Shown here: piece by piece, positions 17,390 through 23,936 of the stretch | Layout: each line of letters opens with the position of its first letter | Position numbering within the stretch: position 1 is the first letter of the stretch | Origin: Lachnoclostridium sp. UBA903 | Lineage (GTDB): Bacteria; Bacillota; Clostridia; Lachnospirales; Lachnospiraceae | Direction of reading: 5' to 3' | Assembly: GCA_002294045.1 (NCBI GenBank) | Contig: DBEP01000095.1 | Location: forward strand, 2,846 to 66,845 | DNA: 64,000 bases | Translations under genes and position numbers: made by a program | Notes under the pieces: model-generated | Seen by the model: the letters and a program-made list of their open reading frames with translations, nothing else | The model's database searches: none | What the model was told of the DNA's origin: nothing

Positions 17390-17462
17390 AAATAACCTCA
17401 CTTCACATAAACCCAAGCAGGAACCAGTTAAAGCTTAAGTTTTTATTTCAATTAAAAAATGC

Positions 17463-17560
17463 TGACCATATCGCAGCTGGCTGCCATACCTTTCCGGTTT
17501 AGGCCCTATAGTTTTGCGGCACTGCCTTTCGGCAGCTTTGCTAGTATCATTTGGACTAAT
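17463..17560 (-). promoter_or_regulatory. c-di-GMP-I (GEMM-I) riboswitch
   Basis: The minus strand carries the class I aptamer: ACTAGCAAAGCTGCC-GAAA-GGCAGT (GNRA-capped P2), CCGCAAAACTATAGGGCCTAAACC (compare the conserved GACGCAAAGCC..GGCCUAAACC of the Vc2 aptamer), and the P3 arm with the tetraloop-receptor-like ATGGCAGCC. It ends about 75 bases before the EAL gene. No separate terminator is obvious, so control may be translational. Aptamer identity is firm; mode of control is not. Confidence 0.88.
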
Positions 17561-17822
17561 TGCAATAAAAATTTTATGTTAACTCCCCTCAAAGTTTTAA
17601 TAAAATTTTTAATCTGATTTACCTGAAATAACAAGCTTAAGAACATTTTAGTATGTACTTATCCTTAGATTTAATATTTCTAAGTGAGTAACAAAAGGTA
17701 TATTTTTTCTTTTGATTTCCCCTTTCCCACGTGGATTTAATCTGTAATAGTAAGTTTGGCAAATTCTGTAAAATACTATTATAACATTTGAATCTTAATG
17801 TCTGATATGTTATAATATGGTA

Positions 17823-17978
17823 TTATCTAGATTCAGCACACCAGTCAACAATACTACTTAAAATTTGTATTGTGTCCGATGACTCGTACTGGTTAGATAA
17901 TAAAGTTACATTTGAAATTGTTAAGATGATAACAAGTAATGCCAAAAAATAACGAAGCTTGGAAATTAATCCTTTCAA
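17823..17978 (-). CDS. Candidate secreted signalling pro-peptide (RRNPP partner)
   Basis: A 51-codon ORF, start TTG 17978, 8 bases after AGAGG. The product has a basic start (Lys2, Lys7, Arg9), a hydrophobic core (residues 10-27, YFLALLVIILTISNVTLL) and a polar tail of 24 residues ending SSIVDWCAESR, the layout of Phr/PapR/NprX-type pro-peptides. An extended -10 promoter lies upstream, and an operator-like palindrome is centred about 43 bases before the predicted start. It is divergent from an HTH-TPR regulator. It could also be a small membrane protein. No homology is claimed. Confidence 0.6.
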   Translation of the reverse strand: MKGLISKLRYFLALLVIILTISNVTLLSNQYESSDTIQILSSIVDWCAESR

Positions 17979-18011
17979 TTTTTTATCCTCTTCTTTCAAA
18001 TTTGTAACTAA

Positions 18012-18020
18012 ATTATAACA
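18012..18020 (-). promoter_or_regulatory. Extended -10 promoter of the pro-peptide gene
   Basis: Minus-strand TGTTATAAT is a perfect extended -10, placing the start near 18005, about 27 bases before the TTG codon. The -35 region is weak (TTTATT), which suits an activator-dependent promoter. Confidence 0.6.
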
Positions 18021-18038
18021 TTAATCTTAGAATGAATA

Positions 18039-18058
18039 AATGGACGCTTGCGTCCATT
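18039..18058. promoter_or_regulatory. Operator-like palindrome 1
   Basis: AATGGACGCTTGCGTCCATT has 9-bp arms around a TT centre. It lies between the divergent peptide gene and regulator 1, about -43 from the predicted peptide start and 20 bases before the regulator ATG. Related sites are at 19123-19140 and 20446-20463. Confidence 0.7.
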
Positions 18059-18077
18059 AAAAGTTAGGTGATTACCG

Positions 18078-19028
18078 ATGAACTATGCACATTTTGGCGA
18101 GTTTTTAAGAGAATTAAGACTGTCACGGAATATGACCAGAGAGCAGCTGGCTCAGGATATCTGTACTCCAAAGCAAATCTACCGAATAGAAAAAGGAGTA
18201 TATGAGCCTTCTTTATATCTGATAAATCAATTATCCATCAAGTTTAATATGGATTTAAACGAGTATTTCAAAATGTATTTTACCACCAATACCATAACAG
18301 GACTGGAGGGAATCAAATCCATTAATGCTGCTATAGAAAGAGGAAACATACCATTATTAAAATCCATAATTGATAAATATGAAAAACTGGAAGACTTTCA
18401 AAAGGGAGAAAACCTTCAGCATATATACTACGGCAAAGCACTTTGCTCCGCCTTATTAGATAATAATTACAAAGCTTCCTTGGATTACTGTTTTAAGGGT
18501 ATACGAATAGAATACCCTGCATTTAACATAGATAACATTTCCAAAAATATGTATTCCAATATCGGCATTTCAATTCTGAATTGTACGGCCCAGAATTATT
18601 TTGCAATGGAACAGTATAATAAGGGCATGAAAGTGCTTACTGAACTTCTCGCATTATTAGAGACTTTTGTAATTGATTCTCCTTATCCGCTGTTTCAGGC
18701 CTCTCAATTTTCACAGAAGATATATCAGTTAATATTACATAACGTGGGTGTTCATCTATTTGATCATGGTGAAATAAAAAAAGCTTTAAATTATGTGGAA
18801 AAAGGCATTGCATTTTCCTTAAAGGTATATAATATACGGCACCTTCCGAGCCTGATCTTTATGAAATTTAAAATCCTTTACTGTGAGCAAAAATATGAAG
18901 AGGCCAGAGAATACTATAATCGCGCTGTTTATCTTTATAAAATAACTAACCAGGAAACCGTTTTAGCTGAATTAGAAAACACAGCTAAGACAGATTATCC
19001 TGAAATATTCAAGGAAAAATATACATAA
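18078..19028 (+). CDS. HTH-TPR (RRNPP-type) transcriptional regulator, copy 1
   Basis: The protein has 316 residues: an N-terminal XRE helix-turn-helix (residues 5-60, LRLSRNMTREQLAQDICTPKQIYRIEKG) and then helical repeats of TPR type to the C-terminus (for example NLQHIYYGKALCSALL, GEIKKALNYVEKGIAFSLK, YEEAREYYNRA). This build is that of peptide-sensing regulators such as PlcR, NprR and Rgg. ATG 18078 follows TAGGTGA. A nearly identical architecture is repeated immediately downstream (copy 2). The adjacent divergent pro-peptide gene and shared palindromes support peptide-controlled regulation, which remains inference. Confidence 0.85.
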   Translation: MNYAHFGEFLRELRLSRNMTREQLAQDICTPKQIYRIEKGVYEPSLYLINQLSIKFNMDLNEYFKMYFTTNTITGLEGIKSINAAIERGNIPLLKSIIDKYEKLEDFQKGENLQHIYYGKALCSALLDNNYKASLDYCFKGIRIEYPAFNIDNISKNMYSNIGISILNCTAQNYFAMEQYNKGMKVLTELLALLETFVIDSPYPLFQASQFSQKIYQLILHNVGVHLFDHGEIKKALNYVEKGIAFSLKVYNIRHLPSLIFMKFKILYCEQKYEEAREYYNRAVYLYKITNQETVLAELENTAKTDYPEIFKEKYT

Positions 19029-19122
19029 ATTAAATTTTTGCTTAAACAGTTTATTGCGGGAAAATCAAAATAACAAAGTATTCTATTTACGTTTATTATA
19101 TCAATATTCTATTCAGTCGTAA

Positions 19123-19140
19123 ATGGACATATATGTCCAT
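19123..19140. promoter_or_regulatory. Operator-like palindrome 2
   Basis: Perfect palindrome ATGGACATATATGTCCAT between the two regulators. It is followed by TTTACA (19147-19152) and TAATTA (19171-19176), a plausible promoter for copy 2 with an 18-base spacer. Confidence 0.7.
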
Positions 19141-19219
19141 ATGAATTTTACAAAAAAATGTTTATCATTGTAATTAGAAACTTTAATATACGCATGGAAT
19201 GTTTTAAAAGGTGACTAGA

Positions 19220-20161
19220 ATGAAATATGAACATTTTGGTATTTTACTTCAGGAATTAAGAACAAAATATAATATGTCCAGGGAAAAGCTTGCTAAAAAT
19301 ATTTGTACTCCAAAGCAGATATACCGGATTGAAAAGGGAGATTCCGAACCTTCCGTCTATCTTTTACATCAGCTGTCTATTAAATTTAACCTGGATTTAA
19401 ATGAATATTACAAAATGTATTTTACCAGTAATACCCTAGCGGGATTAGAAGGAGTCAAATCCATTAATACTGCTATAGAACATAATGATATACCATTAAT
19501 AAAATCTTTAATTAATAAATATGAAAAACTGGAAGACTTTCAAAAAGGTGAAAATCTACAGCACATATATTATGGGAAAGCACTTTGCACCGCTTTATTA
19601 GATAACGATTACAAGACTTCACTTGAATACTGCTGCAAAGGTCTACAAATAGAATGCCCTGATTTTAATATAGATAAAATTTCAGAAAACATGTATTCCA
19701 ATGTTGGTATCACTCTCTTAAATTGTGTAAGCCAGAACTTTTTTGCAATGGAGCAGTATGATAATGGCATGAAAGTGCTTACCGGACTTCTCACCGTATT
19801 AGAGACTTATGTAATAAATTCTCTTTACCCAATGTTTAAATCCTCTCAATTTTCACAGAAGATATATCAGGGAATATTATATAATATGGGTGTCCATTTA
19901 TTCGAGCATGGTGAAATAAAGAAAGCTCTGAATTATATAGATAAAGGCATCGCATTTTCCTTAAAGGTATATAATTTACGGCATCTTCCTGACCTGATTT
20001 TTATGAAATTTAAGATTCTCTACAGTGAGCAAAAATATGAGGAAGCCAGGGAATACTATAACCATTCTGTTTCTCTTTATAAAATAACCAATAAGGAATC
20101 TGTCTTAGCTGAATTAGAAACCACAGCCAAAACAGATTATCCCGAAATATTTAAGGATTAA
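19220..20161 (+). CDS. HTH-TPR (RRNPP-type) transcriptional regulator, copy 2
   Basis: The protein has 313 residues and is very similar to copy 1 along its whole length (shared blocks include CTPKQIYRIEKG, KLEDFQKGENLQHIYYGKALC, SSQFSQKIYQ/ASQFSQKIYQ and the AELE.TAKTDYPEIFK ending), so it is a tandem duplicate. It has an HTH at residues 4-58 followed by TPR-like helices. ATG 19220 is chosen, 6 bases after AAGGTGA; GTG 19211 lies inside that site. No peptide gene was found in the 191 bases between the copies, so both may read the one upstream peptide or have diverged in specificity. Confidence 0.85.
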   Translation: MKYEHFGILLQELRTKYNMSREKLAKNICTPKQIYRIEKGDSEPSVYLLHQLSIKFNLDLNEYYKMYFTSNTLAGLEGVKSINTAIEHNDIPLIKSLINKYEKLEDFQKGENLQHIYYGKALCTALLDNDYKTSLEYCCKGLQIECPDFNIDKISENMYSNVGITLLNCVSQNFFAMEQYDNGMKVLTGLLTVLETYVINSLYPMFKSSQFSQKIYQGILYNMGVHLFEHGEIKKALNYIDKGIAFSLKVYNLRHLPDLIFMKFKILYSEQKYEEAREYYNHSVSLYKITNKESVLAELETTAKTDYPEIFKD

Positions 20162-20335
20162 CCTACTACATGATACTACTACATGATATAAGTTGCTTTT
20201 TTAATTTATCACACCGTTCCTATATAAATTGATAGCAATTTTTATAATTTTCATAGCGTTAATATGGTATTTAAAATTAATACAGGAATGAGCTTTATCT
20301 AAATAGATGGGAATACCGCTCAATAGTTTGGAACT

Positions 20336-20369
20336 ACCGCTTAGATTAATTATTATTAACCTAAGCGGT
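20336..20369 (+). terminator. Weak hairpin after the second regulator
   Basis: ACCGCTTAG (20336-20344) pairs with CTAAGCGGT (20361-20369), followed by TTAT. The loop is 16 bases, so as a terminator it is uncertain. The rest of 20162-20631 holds operator 3 and no supported gene. Confidence 0.4.
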
Positions 20370-20445
20370 TTATACCGGGTAAGGAGGGGACTTATCCAGT
20401 AATTTATTTACATATTTATATTATCAATAATCAACGGGACTGTAA

Positions 20446-20463
20446 ATGGACACTTATGTCTAT
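20446..20463. promoter_or_regulatory. Operator-like palindrome 3 (orphan)
   Basis: ATGGACACTTATGTCTAT, an imperfect version of sites 1 and 2, is preceded by the same TGTAA/CGTAA context and followed by an AATTA...AAAAAAATGTTTA stretch also seen after site 2. No regulator gene follows it, so it looks like the relic of a third unit. Confidence 0.5.
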
Positions 20464-20631
20464 ATAATAATTAAAAAAATGTTTAACCATCACTCATAGG
20501 TAATTTTCTTATAAATATTATTAAATTTTCATTGCAGGCTCCTCACCGGAGAAGGCCATGTCCAATCCTTTCAAAAGAATAACGTATATCCACTTTACGA
20601 CAGTCCGTCTCTTTTTGCTATCGCCAAATTA

Positions 20632-22026
20632 TTATTGGGGAAGTCTTATAATAAATTCCGAACCCTGCCCATACGTACTGTTCACATCTATGGTACCGTC
20701 ATGGGCTTCAATAATTGCCCTGGTAATCGTTAAGCCCACTCCGATTCCGCCGGTCTGACGGTTCCGGGATTTATCCCCGCGGTAAAACCTTTCGAAAATA
20801 TGAGGCAAATCTTCCTCCTTAATACCGATGCCCGTATCTTTTACCCGAACTATTATTTTATTTTCCTCTTTTTCAGCCTTGATGGTAATTTCCCCATTTT
20901 CACTGGAGTATTTTATGGCATTGGATAATAGATTATTGAAGATCTGGCTCATTTTATCCGGATCGGCATGGATAGTGACCGGTTTTTCCAGATAATTTAC
21001 TTTTATATTTTTTGTCAGAAATTCGTTTTCGTAGTTATTCAGAAGCCTTACAATCAGCCGGGATAAATCAAAATCTTCTTTATGAAGCAATACATTTTCG
21101 TTCTCAACTCCGGACAGATTTTCTATACTTCCGATTAACTTTTTTATTCTTATGATTTCCTCATAACAGCTGTTAAGTCTCTCATTATCCATAGCCCAGA
21201 TTCCGTCCAGCATAGCTTCCATATGTCCCTGAACGGAAGTTAAAGGGGTGCGGAGTTCATGGGCTACGTCCTGTGTCAGCTGTTTCCGCAAATTGTCCTT
21301 ATGTTCCAATGCATCGGAAAGTTCATTTATGGTTTCGATTAATATCTCAATCTCTTTCGTGTGGGATACGTCCACTAATCTTTCCTTATATCTGCCTTCC
21401 GATAAAGACAAAGCTTTTTTGGCTATTTTATTTAAAGGATTGCTTAACCTTAAAGACATAAAAATGCCCAAAGCAAAGGCAATTAGCAGGGAACAGATAC
21501 CGGCGATTAAAAAAAGGGAATTAAGTGCCTTAATAAAAATTAATTCCTCATCGTTAAAATAATACGGGCCTACGTAACCGGTGGTCAAGGTTCCGATTTG
21601 CTTGTCACTTTGCAGGATGGGATAGGATTTCTCCTGGTATTCACCGTTCCATTTATCGGAATAGCTGTACATGTTGGCCCTCATATTCATAATCATTGCC
21701 TGGCATAATCCGTTATTGTGTTCATAGGCGGACCAGATATTCCCCTTTTCACTGTCCTTTATAACGATAATCATACCGTTCTGCAAGGCATTCATACCGA
21801 TTATTTCAAGGTATCCGGTATTCCAGGTATTTTCTTCTTCATATTTCATTTCAACTAGGTCAATAATCTCCGCAGTTTGTTTTTCCTGGCGCTGAATGAC
21901 ATAATTTTCAAACTGTTTATTTAAACCTACGTTGGCTGCCAGACTCATAAGTCCCACTACTACCATAACGATAAAAATATACGAAAAGGTTAATTTGCTT
22001 CGCAAGGTAAAAGTCAGCTTACTCAC
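20632..22026 (-). CDS. Sensor histidine kinase (copper-locus two-component system)
   Basis: Kinase of about 464 residues. It has an N-terminal membrane segment (KLTFSYIFIVMVVVGLMSLAANVGL), an extracytoplasmic sensor of about 130 residues, a second membrane segment (LFLIAGICSLLIAFALGIFM), HAMP, and HisKA with the phospho-His in DVAHELRTPLTS. The HATPase has an N box (NNLLSNAIKYS), DTGIGI, and GIGVGLTITRAII. GTG 22026 overlaps the response-regulator stop by 8 bases but has GGAG immediately adjacent; TTG 22005 is the alternative. The long open frame up to 22101 overlaps the regulator and is not used. It is last in a run with response regulator, MDCC peptide, lipoprotein and CopA. Confidence 0.9.
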   Translation of the reverse strand: MSKLTFTLRSKLTFSYIFIVMVVVGLMSLAANVGLNKQFENYVIQRQEKQTAEIIDLVEMKYEEENTWNTGYLEIIGMNALQNGMIIVIKDSEKGNIWSAYEHNNGLCQAMIMNMRANMYSYSDKWNGEYQEKSYPILQSDKQIGTLTTGYVGPYYFNDEELIFIKALNSLFLIAGICSLLIAFALGIFMSLRLSNPLNKIAKKALSLSEGRYKERLVDVSHTKEIEILIETINELSDALEHKDNLRKQLTQDVAHELRTPLTSVQGHMEAMLDGIWAMDNERLNSCYEEIIRIKKLIGSIENLSGVENENVLLHKEDFDLSRLIVRLLNNYENEFLTKNIKVNYLEKPVTIHADPDKMSQIFNNLLSNAIKYSSENGEITIKAEKEENKIIVRVKDTGIGIKEEDLPHIFERFYRGDKSRNRQTGGIGVGLTITRAIIEAHDGTIDVNSTYGQGSEFIIRLPQ

Positions 22027-22717
22027 CTCCAAACCGATAGCCGATGCCGCGGATGGTACGGATATAGCTACATTCCTTCGGGTTATCCTCAATCTTAGCA
22101 CGGAGGTTCTTTATATGGGAATCTATGGTCCTGTCATAGCCGAAATAATCACCGTCAAAAGCCACATTAATCAGTTCCTCTCTGGTGAATACCTTATTCG
22201 GCCGTCTGGCAAGAGTAATCAGGATTTTATATTCGCTTGGCGTTAAATAAGCAGCCCTGCCGGACTTCTTTACCGTATAATCCGTTGTATTTATTACCAG
22301 GTCGCCATCATGAAAGGTTAGCACACCGTTATCTTCCTCTTCCGGCACAACCCTTCGGAACAGGGCATTTACCCTTGCTACCATCTGTCTTGGGCTAAAA
22401 GGTTTGGTCATGTAATCATCCGCACCGATATCCAATCCGTTTATGATATTTTCATCACTGCTTTTCGCTGTCAGCATTATTATAGGGACCTTTGAACTTT
22501 TTCTGATTTCCTTGCAGACTTCTTCCCCCGTAATATCAGGCAGCATTAAATCCAGCAAAATTAAATCGATATTCTCATGGATAAATATCTTAAGTGCTTC
22601 CCGTCCGGTTGCCGCTTTATATACTTCATAGCCGCTGTTAATAAGATAGGACTCTATAAATTCCACTATTTTTACTTCATCCTCTACCACAAGAATTCTC
22701 TTTGTATCATTTCTCAC
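22019..22717 (-). CDS. OmpR/PhoB-family response regulator
   Basis: The protein has 232 residues. The receiver domain has the acidic pocket VEDE, phospho-acceptor Asp in LILLDLMLP (about residue 55), Thr in MLTAKS and Lys in TKPF. A winged-helix DNA-binding domain follows (YLTPSEYKILITLARRPNKVFTREEL ... IDSHIKNLRAKI ... IRTIRGIGYRF). GTG 22717 lies behind AGAGGTGA. It starts 4 bases after the MDCC peptide gene and overlaps the kinase gene. Confidence 0.95.
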   Translation of the reverse strand: MRNDTKRILVVEDEVKIVEFIESYLINSGYEVYKAATGREALKIFIHENIDLILLDLMLPDITGEEVCKEIRKSSKVPIIMLTAKSSDENIINGLDIGADDYMTKPFSPRQMVARVNALFRRVVPEEEDNGVLTFHDGDLVINTTDYTVKKSGRAAYLTPSEYKILITLARRPNKVFTREELINVAFDGDYFGYDRTIDSHIKNLRAKIEDNPKECSYIRTIRGIGYRFGGE

Positions 22718-22721
22718 CGAA

Positions 22722-22844
22722 TCACCTCTTTTTGGGTCTGTTTAACTTACAGCAGTCCATTCTCTCCTTACCGTATAATTCTTCGTTTTCCTTAGCCAAT
22801 TGAAGCAGAAAGTTATGAATCGCTTTTTTTAATTTCCGAAACAT
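22722..22844 (-). CDS. Small LDCC-motif-type putative metal-binding protein
   Basis: A 40-residue ORF: basic amphipathic helix (MFRKLKKAIHNFLLQLAKEN), then EELYGKERMDCCKLNR. This matches the clostridial small-protein family annotated for an LDCC motif, here Met-Asp-Cys-Cys. ATG 22844 has GGGGGAA 5 to 8 bases upstream; ATG 22859 lacks a site. It ends 4 bases before the response regulator and is probably its operon leader gene. The paired Cys and the copper context suggest metal binding, which is inference. Confidence 0.7.
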   Translation of the reverse strand: MFRKLKKAIHNFLLQLAKENEELYGKERMDCCKLNRPKKR

Positions 22845-23062
22845 TCTTAGTTCCCCCATATTCTGCAAATTTTATGCAACACCATTGATATTTAATATTA
22901 ATCCCGGGTTCCTATTTTCCGACAATTCTGTTTTTGTCTCCCGTTGCATTAAAAAACCTGTATGGAAATAAATCGCACAGCAATTTTATTTTACGGAATT
23001 ATAACTCTGTATATAATCACCTTCAGTATACTACAAATTACCGTTATTCACAATGTTCACAG

Positions 23063-23136
23063 TCCGCCGGTCGGGGCAAAGGCATTCCGAAGAAACTCTC
23101 AGGAGGAAAGCTGCTTACAAAAACAGCCTTCCTCCT
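23063..23136 (+). promoter_or_regulatory. Glycine-riboswitch-like fragment plus hairpin (relic?)
   Basis: The plus strand reads CCGGTCGGGGCAA ... GAAACTCTCAGG, the conserved 3' half of a glycine aptamer. A 13-bp hairpin follows (23101-23113 with 23124-23136). The 5' GGAGAG half is absent and no plus-strand gene follows, so it is either a decayed riboswitch or chance. On the minus strand the hairpin could end the CopA-lipoprotein transcript. Nothing else was recognised in 22845-23164. Confidence 0.25.
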
Positions 23137-23164
23137 GGGAGTATTCTCCGGTGTGTTTGTCCTG

Positions 23165-23845
23165 TTATTTCAAATCAAACGGTTTCAGGAGTTTGTCTAC
23201 TTCCGTCATCTTCCCTCCGCCATCTACCGTTACCTTGCCGAATACCCATCCTTCTACTTTGTCCGGGTCCACGCCTGCATCAATAAAGGGCTGGGGATTT
23301 AACACAAATACCATATCCTTATCATTTTTATCCATATCCTTGGCCCATTCAAACATATTCCCGTTGCCAAGTGATATTCCATAGTGGTCAAGCTGGGCAT
23401 GATAGCCAATCTGTTCTCTGTTGGTATCCACAATTTTACGGAAAGTATCAATTGCCGCCGCATCACCGGAATAGGTAAATTCATCCTGGCTTAACTCATA
23501 AGGCATTCTGATTTTTCCTGCGGCGGAATCATAGACGTATTCGGCCGCAGGCAGTTTATCCGCATCTAAGCCGGCATTCAGAAATGGTGCCGCATCAAAT
23601 TCTACAACCGCATCCGGTACATCACTGCTAAAATCCTTACTCCACTCAAAACTTTCGCCGGTGGGGGAAACTAAAACCCAGGAATTTTTACTTTCGTCAA
23701 AGGTTACCCTGTCTCCTAACTCAATTATTAAAGACTCAAAGGATGTTACGGCTGTATTGCCGATTACGTCGGCCCGGTCACATGCGGTTAAAGCAGCGGC
23801 AAGGACAAGAACGGACGTAAGTACAGCTAATTTTCTTCTTATCAT
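23165..23845 (-). CDS. Lipoprotein of unknown function in the copper locus
   Basis: The protein has 226 residues with a lipoprotein signal (RRKLAVLTSVLVLAAALTAC; lipobox LTAC, Cys22). The mature part contains two similar segments with FEWSKDFSSDVPDAVVEFDAAPFLNAG and MFEWAKDMDKNDKDMVFVLNPQPFIDAG, an internal duplication of a D/W/F-rich unit. It lies 91 bases downstream of copA on the same strand. A metal-binding or sensing role at the outer membrane face is possible; I do not recognise the family. Confidence 0.75.
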   Translation of the reverse strand: MIRRKLAVLTSVLVLAAALTACDRADVIGNTAVTSFESLIIELGDRVTFDESKNSWVLVSPTGESFEWSKDFSSDVPDAVVEFDAAPFLNAGLDADKLPAAEYVYDSAAGKIRMPYELSQDEFTYSGDAAAIDTFRKIVDTNREQIGYHAQLDHYGISLGNGNMFEWAKDMDKNDKDMVFVLNPQPFIDAGVDPDKVEGWVFGKVTVDGGGKMTEVDKLLKPFDLK

Positions 23846-23936
23846 TCATTTCCTCCATACTATTAAGAGTGTGCCCTGATAGGTCGAAACCTCCGGGAAT
23901 ATTTTTTTACTGATTACTTATTTCATTAATTACTAA

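Noticed and set aside
20200..20270. Minus-strand 17-codon ORF (MKIIKIAINLYRNG...) near the third palindrome, considered as a second signalling peptide
   Set aside because: No ribosome site, no export-type hydrophobic segment followed by a tail, and too far from palindrome 3.
20558..20758. Plus-strand ORF of 66 codons after palindrome 3
   Set aside because: It overlaps the 3' end of the histidine kinase gene antisense and has no ribosome site; probably chance.
22934..23384. Overlapping plus-strand ORFs downstream of the MDCC peptide gene
   Set aside because: Mutually overlapping, no ribosome sites, antisense to the lipoprotein gene for most of their length.
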